A stretch of DNA of 64,000 nt. Source: Anoplolepis gracilipes (Eukaryota > Arthropoda > Insecta > Hymenoptera > Formicidae). Position 1 is the stretch's first letter. The number at the start of each line of letters is the position of its first letter. The position numbers were made by a program, and so were the translations under genes. A model generated the notes under the pieces. The model had not been told where the DNA came from. It made no database searches and saw only the letters and a list, made by a program, of their open reading frames with translations. Positions 10,747 through 25,430 of the stretch are shown here, one piece after another. The stretch lies in NCBI RefSeq assembly GCF_047496725.1, contig NC_132981.1, positions 9,288,501 to 9,352,500 of the forward strand, given 5' to 3'.

Positions 10747-13700
10747 GATTAATGATTAGCTATGGGCGATTTGAGAATCTGATTGTACAATTCGATATAC
10801 ATTTCTACATGTCTTTCACGCACATTCAAGTATACTGTAAATGATAATTAGCAGTATTTTGACCGAAATTGTATCCATTTTAATACATGGTAATAATGTC
10901 GAAATAATAACGAATTATTGAATAAATTACCTTCTATCGCGCTGGACGCTTTCAGCGGCCATTCTATAATAAATGCAATAACGTCTCGCCGAATAGTTTA
11001 ACGAAGGTAATAAAAAATAATTGCCGCGTAAGTGGCTCTCCCGCGACGTGGCTCAAAAGAGACGTAGACTCTGCATGTCTACTCTCTCTTCCTCCGAAAT
11101 TTTATTTCTCTTTTGTTAAACGTTAAAGTGTCTATCATATTACTCTATCGATGCAATAATAACAGATAAAATGCTCGGACACATTTTTTCAAAAAATGCA
11201 CTTAATGGTATACTGTTTGTGGACAATATTTTTTTTCGTTAAATGAATATTATATTATTATTAATAGTATTTGTGATAATCATGAGCACACGGATATTAT
11301 AGATAGGAATAATCTGTATTTTAATGTTTTTTGTTTGCTAGAAATATTTTAATTAAAAAAAAAATTTTTAATCATATATTGATACGAAGATATATCTACA
11401 GAGATAAATGAAAAATATATTAAAATTAATTAAAATATTATTAAAATTAACTAAAAAAATATATTTAACATATATGAAAAATTTTGTTATTATCATTTAT
11501 TAATTTTAAAGCTACAAATTTAAATATATTAAAAGAAAATGTAATTTGAAACTCATATTTTTTGGAATATACATTATTGCGTAGGCGATTAATGTTAAAC
11601 TATGATTTTATATTTATCTCGTAAATTTTTATTATATATAATGGTACAGTGAAAAAAATATAATGTATATATCGCAAAAGTCCAATACATTCTACTTTTT
11701 TTCTCCTGTTAAAAAGATTATATCAAATGAGAACTCTTAAAAATATATTGATTTCATCGATAATCTTTCTGGATAAATTACTTTTCAACATTTCTCCGTA
11801 ATCTAGATCTGAAATGTGCTCGCCTCGATTGAACAAGCGAACGTGTACTCGCGTAGCTAGACGAGTCTGCTTAAAGGGGAGCAACGATGTGACGTATCTG
11901 TTTGCGACAGTGAACGATCGTGTACTAGCTAGCTAGAGGGTCCGCTTTAAAGAGGATGTAACACGATATTACGTATCTTTTCGTTACAGTACCGCTCTCC
12001 TCGTTGATATCGCCTAAAAACGTATATTTCTATATATCTTTATTTGCATCTATATCTTTCTTGAAATGTATTTTATAATTATTTGTTAACAATAATAATA
12101 ATAATGATATCTATATGTATAATAACATTATTTTATAATTTTTTATTATTCTATTATTTTGTTGTTTTATTTCTATTTATTTGTATTGTTATAAGATGAT
12201 TTATATCTTATTTAATTATTTTTTATTATTAATTAATATATTATTATGCCTTTTTTTTAATATTCCGCGAATTTAATATATCAAATTTAATTGATCTCTT
12301 AATAAACCAGCATATTTTTGTAGTTTTAAGTCCAATTATCGGAGATTTATATAGTTTTAAATATCACCGCCATTAATATGAATGTATGTGTTAATTTTGT
12401 TTAAGCTAAATATATCCAACTAATGATAGATTCTTTTAAAGCAAAAATTTGCTTTCTACAAATGTACTGTGTGGTTTAATACGTAAAATAAATCAAAGTT
12501 ACAACTTTTCTATTATTATTACACTAACTTTTTAATAAGCATTATAAATAATATAAATGCAAGAAATGTCTGTAAATTATTCTCGAGAATTAAATTTATG
12601 TTATGAGAATAAAGAAGATGCAATAACTTTTGAACAGATAATATATTTACACGTTATCATTTCAATTAAATATTTCGATATCAGTTAATAAAAAACCAAA
12701 TTAAAGTGCTACAATTTTTACGACAAAAAAAAGTATTGATTCATATTTAAATTTTACATTGAATATGATTAAGATACAATTATTAATAATAACATAATAT
12801 ACATTAATAATAAATCCTATACAATATGTTTGTTGGATAAATAAATGCACAGAATCAGATATTTTAATACTAAGTTTCGAATGTGTATTATGTAAGTACC
12901 ATCGCCGCTAAGTCGGGCATAATTTTTATCGCGGATACAATGTATGTGTATACATTCATTTGCCTAAAAGTGATGTGCTATATTTTTTTATATCTGCGGC
13001 CTACGCCCTTGTCTCTCACGCTCTAGCATCAAACAAGTTTATTATGAAGTCGCACACGCATATGAGTCGCGCAAAAAAGGAGCGGCTTTGATGACAATGA
13101 CAAATCATTGAAGAGAAAGTACCGTAATTAATAATAGAGCATGATTATAATTATAGTCGAGCATCAAGCTCGCTCACTATGACTAATTGATAGAAAATGT
13201 ATGTAAATAATGATTTAGCTTGGATTACTTAATTAAGTCATCTCCACATAGTGATTACTTACCATCTAAACGGTGAAAGATAATTTAAGGACATATGGTT
13301 ATAGAAAGTCGTAACGTATTAAATTCTTTATCGTATGTTCTAATTACGTAAAGAGACGTTGTCTGCTCGATGATCGTAACGAGCAACGCGAAAGTAAATG
13401 GTAAAAAAAAAAAGCTCGTCGTCGTCGATTGACAGCTCTATTTATCCGCGATGCAACTGACCTGTCAACGAACGTAATTGACGCGTAATTTTCGCCTCTG
13501 AACACGAACATTCAGCGCCGGCAATTCGGAGCAATAAAATTTCCTTCCGGCCGTTTCAAGACGTTGCACGAGGTTATCTACGCAAGAAGGCCGTACGCGT
13601 GAATTTGCGAACGTGAACAAATCAATCTTTATAATTAGCTCAGATATCTTGGCAGATATTGACAAGAAATGTTCTTAGATAAGAAAATGATAATTTATAG

Positions 13701-14640
13701 TTTCTTTCAGTTGAGGAAAAAAATGTAACCATTTGTGAATTATTATTTTCAATAGTCTGCGTTTGAAATGTGCCCACTATTGATGCAAGGAAGACAAAAA
13801 AGTTCCGCTATTTAAAAATTTATATATATTTATTATTCAATTAATAAATTTATATTAATAATTTTTTTAATAACTACAAATAAGTTTTATATCATATGAG
13901 TCAATTAAGAAGTTGAGAGTCGGGATAATGCTATTAATAGATCGAAGAGCACTATACTAGGATTATTATTCTTTCTCAAATTTATGGGGCTATAAAGAGA
14001 ACATATTCGAATTCAAGGGTGCATTTACAACTCTGAGAAGTGCTATATAATCAAAAAGAGAGAGTGATTCTCAGTTAACTGAAGGAGCTTAATTAAAACG
14101 AATTTCACTGCGGCGTGCACGTTCCTTTCTCAATATATTCTATATTAATATGACGGCACTTGTATCTTTATGTAAAATATTGAGTTCTAGCGCAAGTTAA
14201 CTTCGTCTGATGCGAGAAATAATAAATTATAAGTAATATTTTAATGTCAAATGTTTTAGTGTATAAAATAATTATAATATTATTCAAGATTTGTACAAAT
14301 TTAATACACACTTTGTTTTAAGAGGATTTAGAATTTTTTAACTGGATTTAAAGATTTATAATTGTCAAAAGATATGCATCTTGTTAATATAAAAATAATG
14401 GGATAAGGCAAATGCAAAAATAATTAAATTGCATAAACGTATTTAATTTTATTAAAAATATTTTACATTCAATATTAAATTTAATTTAATTAACTGCAAC
14501 AAATTCAATTTTTATTAATTTTAAATTAAATTAAGTTTTCAATTAATTACGTAAAATTGTGTTTTTATTATAATTAACTAAAAATGTGTAAATATTAAAA
14601 ATTTCTCGAAAAATTGCCCCCAAATTTACCGTCAAAATCG
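10461..14640. other. AT-rich non-coding DNA
   Basis: No supported gene. It contains a TA repeat (10711-10740) and an imperfect tandem duplication (11838-11991). GC-richer pieces near 13000-13080 and 13400-13620 show no recognisable content. Confidence 0.6.
11838..11991 (+). repeat. Imperfect tandem duplication of about 77 bases
   Basis: Copy 1 (11838-11913) and copy 2 (11915-11991) share ordered blocks: CGTGTACT, TAGCTAGA, GCTTAAAG/GCTTTAAAG, ACGTATCT and a GACAGT/TACAGT end. The repeat sits in a GC-richer pocket within AT-rich DNA. Confidence 0.65.
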
Positions 14641-15106
14641 ATTGGCATTTAGTGTTTCCGGGTCATCTTGTATATCGATGCAATGGTTCGCGATTACTCG
14701 GCACTCCTCGTCGTTTCTCTTCTCTCATCCATAGCTCCTGGTCACGCGCTCCGCGACAACCCGGTTTATCGGGCAACGCCCAGATACGGGCGTAGGGCTT
14801 GAAATATCGAATCTCCACCCCCGTTTCCTCGCTTCCCCGTCGGGAATGTCCGCGTCGTCAGTGTACCCGCGTTGGGTTGCTATTTTTGGATTTCCATACT
14901 TCTACCTTCTATCATTCAATTGTCGCAAACATATGTGCACCAAGTATCCCTTAGTGATATCAGAGCGCTGAGGTGAACTTATAAGGAATTATCAAAAATA
15001 TAATTAATATTAAATGAAAACAAACCAAATACTAAGTAATAAATTTAATTTAATGTAGAAACTATTATTTAAATTATCTTTATTTGAATTTATTAATTTC
15101 TTTCAC

Positions 15107-15152
<46 letters not shown>

Positions 15153-15560
15153 AATTTAATTAACCAATAAGGAAACTAACGATATATTTAATTAATTAAT
15201 GAACCACAGACCCTGCAGACTCGGCGGTGGAAGAACGATTCTCGCGAAGCGTTAATTCACTCAAATGATTATCGGTGGAAATCGCATTAAATTAATTAAC
15301 GGCATCGTTAACGAGATTCCTCGCATAATCCGTTTTTCGCGTTACCAGCGCGCGCACACGCACTCGCGACGACACGAGACGTTTTTGCTGGTCGAGGGAA
15401 CCTCGTCGTCGTTGTTGGGCAAATGAGCTTCCGCTCGAGGTTCGCGCGTGTGCATTTATGTCCGCACGCCCGCGTTAAAGTGTCCCTTTTTGTGAAACGC
15501 GGTAATTAATAATCGCGTGCGTCACGCCCTGGAACTTGGGACGAATTAAACCTTCCGACG
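14641..15560. other. GC-richer non-coding stretch with GA repeat
   Basis: Two CpG-rich pieces (about 14690-14880 and 15200-15540) flank AT-rich DNA with a GA repeat. No ORF with a recognisable domain and no splice-consistent exon was found. Possible regulatory DNA. Confidence 0.4.
15111..15149. repeat. GA microsatellite
   Basis: Uninterrupted GA dinucleotides over about 39 bases. GA tracts can bind GAGA-type factors in insects, but may be neutral. Confidence 0.95.
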
Positions 15561-17652
15561 TAAGACTTTTACATTTTCGAGGGTTACATTATTTTTCATT
15601 TATTTTTTCGATTTTATTCAATAATCCTGCATCCGCGTTTATCGAGAATATTTAGTCTTTAGAAAATATAATAAATAATATTAATTAGTAATTATTGAGA
15701 ATTAGAGAGCCGATGGAAAAAAGATACATATGCTACTGTTAATGCCTATAAAATATATCTATATATAGTTTAATTCAAATTTTTGTTTCTTGTGCAAAGA
15801 AAGAAAGAATAATTAAAAAAATAATATATCGATTGAACATGTAAAAGTTGATTTATTATGATTATATATATATATTTTTTTTTTTTTTCAAGAAATAAAT
15901 CATTAAATTATTATAAATTATTATTATAATTTATATTTTAGTTTTAAGAAATAAGTCATTAAATTACTAATGACTAGAGCCAATCTTATAGGGATGAGAA
16001 AAGTTTTTACAGTATTATATCGTAGGTCTCGATATAAATCTTTGTGGGATTAAATTAGTAAGGCAGTTGAGACTTTATGCACGCCGCTCCTTTTGAACAA
16101 TCTGGCAGTTCTCGTCTGATCCCGGTGCATTGCTTAACCACGAAATTAATGAAAATGCCTTTAATTATAGCTGACAGCTCGATCGCTCCACGTACCACCT
16201 ACATGTTGTTTTAGCCAGCGTGTTTACGTGTTAGCTCCCTACGCGTCACTTAAATATATAACAGCTAAGTGTCGTCTTTTTTTTCTCTTAAAACTATCGT
16301 ATTAAATATAAATGTGTAGAAAAATAATGGCATATTTGCACAACCTTATTAATAAAGTTTTTCTAATCTATATTTTATGCATCTCTTGAAAATGGATGGA
16401 ATGAAAATATAAAATAATATCTTTATTTTATAGTGGAATATTCTTTAAATATATATAATAGAATGTGGTTTTAAATAAGAAAAAAAGCTACATTTTTCGT
16501 TAATGAAAAATAGAGGAGAATATTTCTAAAACATTTATTAAATTAATATATATATATATATATATATATATGTGCATTTATTTCAAATAAAATAATCCTC
16601 GAATTTTATTCAAGACATATACATTAGAGAAGATATAGATATCTACATCGCAACATCATCATCAGTTTATAGTTTATATCATTGAATTTGTAGAGTATTA
16701 AAAATAGAGTCGTCCCACATATTCGCATGTCAGATTACGATGTCACAAAATGTAACTGCTTCTGATATTCGCTATCGTTTAATAAACACGAAGTAAGAGT
16801 TATATGACTTGCATAAGAGCAAAATCTATTGCGTTATTCGCTTTTCCGGTTTACGTGTTACGTCACGATATACCGGCCACGTCTTGTGTTTTCCCCGAGA
16901 GATTTATTCAAGGCGCCGCCTTTACGCCCTTCTTCGCGTAACCTGGCTACCCAACATCGTCTGCTTCGACGATGTTTATGTGCGACCAAGTTGTATGTGT
17001 GTGTGCGCGTGTGCGTGCGCATATAGGCGTGTGTGTGCACACTCGACACGGGAAATCTCATATAATCTGGCGACGCCCGTGCGAGCGTTAAAACGCGGTG
17101 TGGATACATGCCTGCGGTTATCGATTATTGCTCCCCAAAGCCTAGTTTCCACGAGCTGTTATTTATTTACGGGCCGACGCGATATATTTCCAATCGACAT
17201 CCGAATATATGTAACGTGAGAATCGCGCAAGATTTTATTTTCTTCGTTGGAATGCAGATGGTAACCACTATTGGTTTCTCTTGCGGCAAACGTAATTGGA
17301 AACGCATAAATGCGTATATGTATTATTATGCTCATCTCCTTCTCTCCTATTAGTCATGTAAATGTATATGAATGTACTATAAACAGCGAACAATCTATAT
17401 GACTATGAAACAATCATGGATTTATAAGAACTTTTCTTTTTTCTTGATATAAAGATAAGAGAGATTATACTATGTGCCAAGTTTCTCAATTAGAACATAT
17501 TATAAAATATAATTAGATTATAATATCTAAAAAATATTAAAGAAATCAAATGTTAAGCTAATTCTTCAGTTGAAATTATATTTGTTTCAATATAGGTGCT
17601 CACATTTATTTTATTATAAAGTTTTTTAATTTAAATTTATTTATTACTTAGA

Positions 17653-17702
<50 letters not shown>

Positions 17703-18949
17703 ATGTGTAACTATTGTAATTATAATTTAAAATTAGAAATTTGACATATTAATATTTGATGGAGGTTCAAAAATTATTCACGTTATTAAATTTTATTATT
17801 TGCGATATGTAAAATAGAGTTGAAAAAGAGAATATTTTACGAGCCAAGATTGACATAAATTTATTTCGTCCACTTTCCAGATATGTTGGTATTATGCATT
17901 TATGCGTACATGTAAATCGTCTTTTTGCCTCTGCAATTCGTAACGTCTTAAATGGTAATATAAATTCCCACAAACAAAGAAAACAAATTGTGAAGGAAAT
18001 TTTTATTATTGCCAAAGATCACTGGATAAAGAAGCTTGAATTGGCTAATCATTAATAAAAACTTTGTTGTTATCTTTTCACAAAGAGAAAGAGAGACCCG
18101 ATCGTCTACGGAGAGAAGGGAAATATTGTACTATCGGCTTGAATGCCCTATATTACGGTTTCAACTTGTTAAAGGGGTCCATATTCGATCTTATACAGCG
18201 ACCAATTTTTCGCTCATCCAAATATACGAGTATTCAAGTAAATATATAACGATCGAAATTGTATCGATCGATATTTTTTCAAGTAGAACGACCTGCTTCC
18301 CATTTGGATTTGCCATGTATTAGTTTAAGTTCGTGTCAGATATTTTGATTCGTCACGACAGGTTGTTGCTAGTGTGAAAGTCTCGAAATGTTCTCGAAAT
18401 ATGTTTCGCAGGAAGTTCGAAAAATACACCAGATACCGAGACGATCAATACTTGCACAGCTGTATTGCAATTTTCGCTGGCTTTAAACTAAAGATATTTT
18501 GTTTTTCGTGCAATCAGTATGTTTCGCGAATTTACAGACCAGATATCTATATGTTTTGTATGCAATATAAATTACTAATAATTTAATAGAATAAATAATT
18601 ATAATAGCATTTAATATGCATATATTTTATTCGATTTACGTTGACAATTCTTAATGCAATAGAAAAAAAATGTATATAAAAGATAATATATTTGTAAAAT
18701 ACTTTTGAAAAATCCTATTTACATTGCAACAATTAAAAACCCATATCTACACAAATATTCTTAAATTAATTACCTCATTGATGTACAAGACAATGATTAT
18801 AAAATCGTTATTTATTAAAAACTACAAATACATTATTTATTTTAAATATTTGACATTTTTAACGACTTTTTAAATCTATTATTAATTCTAATCGCAATGA
18901 TTATTTCTAAATATTTCTCGTAAATCCACTAATCGAAATCGCGACCAAC
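15561..18949. other. AT-rich non-coding DNA with a GC-richer patch
   Basis: The stretch at 16830-17240 is GC-richer, and a 136-codon frame there (16809-17219) reads through a GTGTGC-rich piece; it has a non-ATG start and no domain, so I do not call a gene. TA repeat (16546-16571) and GT repeat (17654-17711) are present. Confidence 0.5.
17654..17711. repeat. GT microsatellite grading into GTGTAT
   Basis: A GT run of about 29 bases is followed by GTAT/GTGTAT variants. Confidence 0.9.
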
Positions 18950-19058
18950 ATGTCCGACAAATTCGAAAAACACAGTATCGACTCGTATGAACGCGACACT
19001 CGCGAGACACCCGATATGTAATCGAGTGTTTGAACGGGGCTGCTCGCCAGAGTTGAAA

Positions 19059-19087
19059 CCGACCGACCGACCGACCGACCGACCGAC
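19059..19087. repeat. CCGA tetranucleotide repeat
   Basis: Seven head-to-tail CCGA/GACC units, an unusual CpG-containing microsatellite. Confidence 0.9.
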
Positions 19088-19666
19088 GCAAGGTCAGGCG
19101 GTGGCCTCCAACTTCCGGTGGTGGTATCCCCGCGTACACACTAGCACGCTGTCATACGTACGCGGACGGAAAAGAGGACACCCCCTCTCTTGTCATGCAG
19201 CCTATTCCTTTTCTCTACATTCTTCCTCATTGGATCTCTCTCCCTCTTTCTCTCTCTGTCTTTCTCTCTCACACTGTCGTCAACGAGTCACGAACAGTAT
19301 GAGCGTAAACGCCGACACGAGAACGCATAACAAAGCTCTCAATAGTACTGAAAATGGGTACGCATGTTGACAGATGAGAGATGACTGCCGTGTGTACATG
19401 ATACCGAAATACTGATAGTCGGAAAAGCATCATAAAAATCTGTACAACTAGAAGTTTGATTTGGATAGGTATCGCGCGCGAGTAGAAGGGGAGGATGGAA
19501 TGGTAAAAAGAGACGGGATATGTTCCATTGACGAACTATTGTTTCCACACGAATTTATATCCAAAGCGATTTTGCATGAATCACTGTGCTGCAAAAATAC
19601 ATTCAAATTTCGTAGTCACAAGAGTGACTAGATTTATCGAGAATTATGTTGCCCTTTTTGCTTGTG

Positions 19667-19691
<25 letters not shown>
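19667..19691. repeat. Poly-T tract
   Basis: About 25 consecutive T following TTGTG. Confidence 0.9.
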
Positions 19692-19699
<8 letters not shown>

Positions 19700-22600
19700 A
19701 CTAGTTTATATTTTTTGCAAGTTTTATATAACAGAATAATCAAGAAAGAAATAATAAAAAAAAAATATATTTATATACAATATATTTTAAAATATGTACT
19801 TTTATAATATTATATTACATTATGTAATATACATTCAGTACTAATAATTGAAATATTTTATCAAAACAGTAATTATTTCACATGTATATAGTAGATCATT
19901 TTCATTCAGCATTTAATTCAACATTTTAAAAATCGTTATTGAAATGGCGCAAAACAAAAACATGCAACAAACACAAACAATACACATGGTATATGTGTCT
20001 TTACATATTTTTTTCAACAAAGGAAGGTTTTTTTTTTTTAATTTTTGCAACTGCCCTGGCCTGGTTTTGTTTCTATCCGCGATACAGAATGTGATATATG
20101 TATATGTATATGTATGTATATACTATATCATATAATATATTGTATAAGATATAAAAAAATACATATGTCATACTCTCATCACACAGCAAGATTGAATTCC
20201 GTACTAACTATTTCTGAATTAGTTTTCGTTTTAATAATAGATATTGTGTTTTACAATTCATTATGGAACACAATTGATTAAAATAAAATGTAGATTTATT
20301 AAAATTAAAATAAAGTATTGAAATTATAAGAATAGTCTCGCGTGCTGTATTTCTATATTTTGCTTTTAATTTTAGACTTATTATTTTTCTTCGGTCCATC
20401 AAGGAAAAATAATGAGCTTCTTTACGAATAGTTTATCGCGTTACAGTTTTCCGTTTCACTATCACATCCGGCAGTAGCAAATCCCGTATATACATCGCAA
20501 GTACGGGGCTCTAAAAGCGAGCGGGGAAAGAAACAGTTCTTTGCAACACTTGTGCTCGCCTCTCCGTTCATTTTATCGCGCAACTACTTGGCTACTGACA
20601 GGTAGGTCCAGAAAGAGGTCACCATCACTAGCTAGCGTCGCGCCATTCTCGTCCTCGCTACCTTCATTTCTCGGCGCCTCTCTCCTTCTCTCTTTCTCCT
20701 CTTCCCTCTCTCTTTTGCTCGTTGGCTCTCACGAAACCACATGCGCGAGCGTTGCACTCACCGATGCAACTACTCTCCGCGTGTGCAGTCCATAGCCGCT
20801 TCTCTCCACGCGGCCTAGATATTTTCGCTAAAGTACGCGGCATCGCATCAAAGGCATGCATGCGAGAAGGTACAGAAGCGACAAATTAAAAGAAAAGAGA
20901 AAAAAAGAGTTAGGATTTATTATTCTGCGGTGAGAGTAAATAAAAATGTCAAATATTGCGTTCAATATGCGTAAGATGAAATATTGAAGATAAGGAATTT
21001 AATGTGATTGGATATTACACCGTGATGAATGAATACAATAAAGAAATAAATAGAATAATGAAATATTAAAATACATAATTATATTATTTTTCACATTAAT
21101 GATCATAGAATAGGAGATAGAATTGAAAAAAAAAAAAAATAACGTTAATGTAAATAATAGCTTTCATGTCGTTTTTGTCCACCTCGCGAGAAATAAGATA
21201 TTTAACAAATGCGAAAAGGAGCATGAAGGTAAAGAACTATGAGAAAGCTGGAAATGCAGAAAGAGAAAAAGATGTCGAGGGAGGATGAGAGTGGAAAAAA
21301 GTTCTTTCATAGAGAAGCACGCACTTCGTTTCCTCCCTTTATGTGCCATTCTATCCTCTTTTCACTCACGTAACCTTTTTCTCTTTCATCAACTCGTAAT
21401 TTCCGGGGAGATAGAGTTTGTATGTTTCAAGAACGCACTCGTCGGTTCTCTCCTCCCGTACATGTGCGTGTGTCACGCTTCGTACGTGCGGACGTGCCCG
21501 TCTCTCGAATGCACACGCGGACGTATCTCGACGCACTTGGCGCAGGCGGTTTCATCGACACGACGATGACGATTCGATGATTTCGCATGAAGCACGCAAC
21601 GACAAGAGAGAGCGCGCTTTTTATCCGATCGTGCGTTACTCTTTCCCGAGAAAATATACAGCTCTTGTCTCTCTTTTTACTTTTTTTTCTTTTTCTTTTT
21701 TTTTTTTGTCCGACGAAAACGAGATCTCTCGCCGCGCGGCGAGATATATCTGCGCTCTGCGTCGCCGAGACTCCATTTTGGGACTCGCATAGAACGAGCG
21801 CCGCCTTTGTTCCCGGTAAAATGACGGAGATTTTTGTGTAAATAATCCAACGTGTATATACCTTGCTGAAAGCATTCTTCTGTTATCGTCGTTTCGATAT
21901 ACGCAGTCGCCTTCTGCTCCGTAAATTATAATCGACATTGTCGGCGATATATCCTATATATATATGTATATACATATATGTCCGAATGGCACGCAGTAAA
22001 TACCTCGATTATTGCGAAACCGCTTTATTACAGTAGATACCGATCTATAATAGAACACGGAAATACGAAGTTAGATGTGTTATTTACTGAAATGTCAAAA
22101 ATATTTTGAGTACAATATTATCTTTAAAGAATAATATCAAATCTCGATAATATTTTTTATTTAATTTATTTACATACAACTATTTCAAAAATACATTTTC
22201 TAATTTAATTCTCTCTCAAAAAAATATTTTGCTAATGTAGATAGATTTCTAGATGTCTCGATTAAAATTTATCGCTACTTTTTGTATCTGTTAGAATATT
22301 GTTTGTCACGTATAGAATTTATAGCAGCAATATTCTAGCAATACCTCTAGACAATTTAGATCCCATTGCCAAATATTAATCACAAATATAATTATCCTTG
22401 ACAATAGGCCTCAAAGATAGGCATCACAGAAAAGTTTTCCGTCTAAATTACACTAATAGTACAGATATAAATTCTGTCTCTGTCATTTAAATTGATTAAA
22501 TGCAAAATATATGCAGTATCACAGTATTAGCTAATAATTTATCTGTTTCAGTTAATTTTTTATTTACACCTAGAAAATTTTTGTTGAAGTTACAAGATTT

Positions 22601-23000
22601 TTTTTTTTTTTTTTTGAGTGCTACATTCTTCATTGGTAGATCATTATATTTTCACGTTAGGAATATATATAGTTGCAAAAGGTTGCAAACAAAATTGATA
22701 GAAATATCCATTTATAATATTTTCCAACATTCGGTTCAATGCTGCTCAAAAATGCGACTGTGCGTCCTATCGTGCATTCAAGAATTTCTACTTGGTTGCG
22801 CGCGGAATGAATAAGAGCAAAACTAATGACGCAGCAAGAGATTCGGGACGGTAACGGTTCCACGGGCACTGCTGAATAACTGTCAGTGTCGGCAGCGTGA
22901 AATGAGGAAAAGAGCCTCGACGCGCGAGTCAACGAGAACGCGGACTCCCGCGAACTCTAGCCGCCTCTCGTCTGCATTCGTGATGCAACGGTTGCATCGT

Positions 23001-25210
23001 TTCAACGCGTGCGATGTGGAGATTGCAAAAAAATATATCTATTTATTATGGAAGGAAAAATAAAACGAAGTATAGAGACTAACCAAATTAAATCGTATTA
23101 TTTATAGAAGCCGTTGGTTTTAATGACATTTTTTCTAGATTAAATGAGATACAATTTTTTAATTTTATTCTTTTTTATTACAGTTTAAAAAATTTCTTAT
23201 TTTAATTTTAATTTTGCGGTCTTTTATCACAAAGCTGCTATGACATGAATTTTTAGGGTTATTCTGGAATTAATATGACGATTTTACTAATGGAGTATCC
23301 GATTATCATTATTTATTCATTTATAAATCAACGATTATTTTTATTTATTTTTAACCGTTTGTATTAAGTTGATATTAAGGGGGTATCAGAATACGTGATA
23401 TGTAAATAGATAACTATGATATATATATATATATATATATTATATGTTTATTTATTTTAAATAACACCTTCGTTATTTTGCGTCATGATATTTTTTGTCG
23501 AAATTATACTAAATGTTTCACGCTTGTCAACACTGAGTGTGTTTACTTGCAGAGTAAGGTATAATTACATCGTTTCACGCATGTTGGAAAAATTTTTGTT
23601 CCACTTGTTGATTCGACCCTCACTCGAATGCAGGGGTACATGTTATTTTAACCGGATAAAGGTCTGTCGTTTGTTTTAATAACCTTACGTGCGGTGTTTT
23701 ATTGTCTATGCATGTTAATCGAATTATTTTCATTATCGCTTGAAATGAATTGATTGAAAAGCCGACTACATTCGCGTTACTCGCGTAATATGACATGATA
23801 AACACTGCTGCTAAAAATTGTTTAATTTATTTCGTGATAATTTAAAATTGAAGTCGTTGTGTTTGATAATTGCACAAATTAATTTGTAAAATCTTGCATA
23901 AGAAGAGCACTGGATGTTGGAATGCATAATTTGCATTGACAACTCATTGCCTTTTTATTGACAACAGTAGTTCAATTTGCATTTTCATGGAACTGTTCTA
24001 ACTGTAGAATCGTAGAATCGCAATTTCTTTTTATACTACAAATGTTTGTAATAATCAATATTTTGCTTCAAAAATATTACATATAAATATAATATCATAT
24101 TTTGCTGAATGTTGTTTAACTTTTTCAATTTCCTTTCGATTTATAGCATTAATTTAGACGATTTTTTTTTATTATTATAATTACCTATAATTTCTTGGTA
24201 AAATAAATTTCGCTTTTGTGATTTTTTCCGTTAAAAATAAGTTTTTTTTATTGGATTCATGACGTCATAGTCGTAGACTATTCGTATCATCGGCGAGGGA
24301 TACGTGTGAGGGAAGTGGCATAACGACTCGACGTTAAGAGCCGACAAAACGGACAGCCAGTCAGTTTTTTGACTGACATGTCCTCCAATTTAGTAGTTAA
24401 CGATAAGACTGCAGAAAGCGCAAGAATAGGCTTGGAATAATTAACGAGACAAGTGGAAAAAAGAGGAATGAAGGAAAAAATAAATCTAAACTTTTTATTT
24501 ACATTTTATAACTAGAACACTAACAAAAGAAAAAAGCAATTTATTTTTACGTAAATAATGTCACTCTAATGAGAACAGAGTCATTTTCTGCTGATTTTTC
24601 TCTTTGATTTTCGAAAACGCTACATTGAAATAAATTATTCAAAGTAAAGTGTATAAAAAACTCATTGAGTTAAGTTTGCAAAAATACCATACAATTTTAT
24701 TTTTAGTAAGGATAAAGACATTAAATTATACACAGACTGTAACGATGTGATATAATTAAGTAAATCATATAAGTCGATTTTGCATTTCGGGTCACCTACT
24801 TGTTATTTTTATTTTTTATCTTGACTACAGGTAACCGCAGGTTATTAAAAAATAGAATTATATATATATAAATGAATAAATTGAAAATATAATAAAAAAT
24901 ATAATAAAATGAAATGAATAATTTACGTTTGAATAATTAATTGGATGAATAATGACATTGAGTTACTCGTATTATGCCGAAATAATTCATTATATGATAT
25001 AATGAATAATTAATATCGTTCGATAAATTATACAATTATACAAAAACACTTTCTCGCATATTGATATATAGATATGTAATGATACTAAACTATTCTTGCA
25101 TATTGATATAAATAGATAATGACATTAAACTATTTGAAACTGATTAAATAAAATTGCTTTTTTCTACACAAATTAGTATATAGTATAAAATTTTAATTGT
25201 ACATACATAC

Positions 25211-25260
<50 letters not shown>

Positions 25261-25294
25261 GTGTGTGTGTACATATATATATACATATGTATAT

Positions 25295-25327
<33 letters not shown>

Positions 25328-25430
25328 CAGACATCTAATAAACTCACCAGGATGTTGATTGGAAAGACGAGAATCATGAATTTCATAGTATAATGTGAAA
25401 AAAATAAACTTACATTAGTTAATAAAAAAA
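23001..25430. other. AT-rich non-coding DNA
   Basis: No supported gene. A small GC-richer piece lies at 24255-24440. The compound microsatellite at 25201-25325 is the main structure. Confidence 0.6.
25201..25325. repeat. Compound CATA/TA/GT/TA microsatellite
   Basis: Alternating purine-pyrimidine sequence over about 125 bases: ACAT units, a TA run, a GT run with one GC interruption, then TA/CATA again. Confidence 0.95.

Larger units (their letters stand above)
18950..23000. other. Series of GC-richer islets in AT-rich DNA
   Basis: GC-richer islets lie at about 18950-19350, 20440-20870, 21160-21950 and 22740-23000. They contain pyrimidine-rich stretches and many short ORFs on both strands, none with a recognisable domain. 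A CCGA repeat (19059-19087) and a T tract (19667-19691) are present. A 23-codon ORF at 18950-19021 is noted as a finding only. These islets could be enhancers, promoters of unseen transcripts or neutral. Confidence 0.45.

Noticed and set aside
16809..17219. 136-codon + strand ORF
   Set aside because: Non-ATG start, passes through GTGTGC-rich repeat, no domain.
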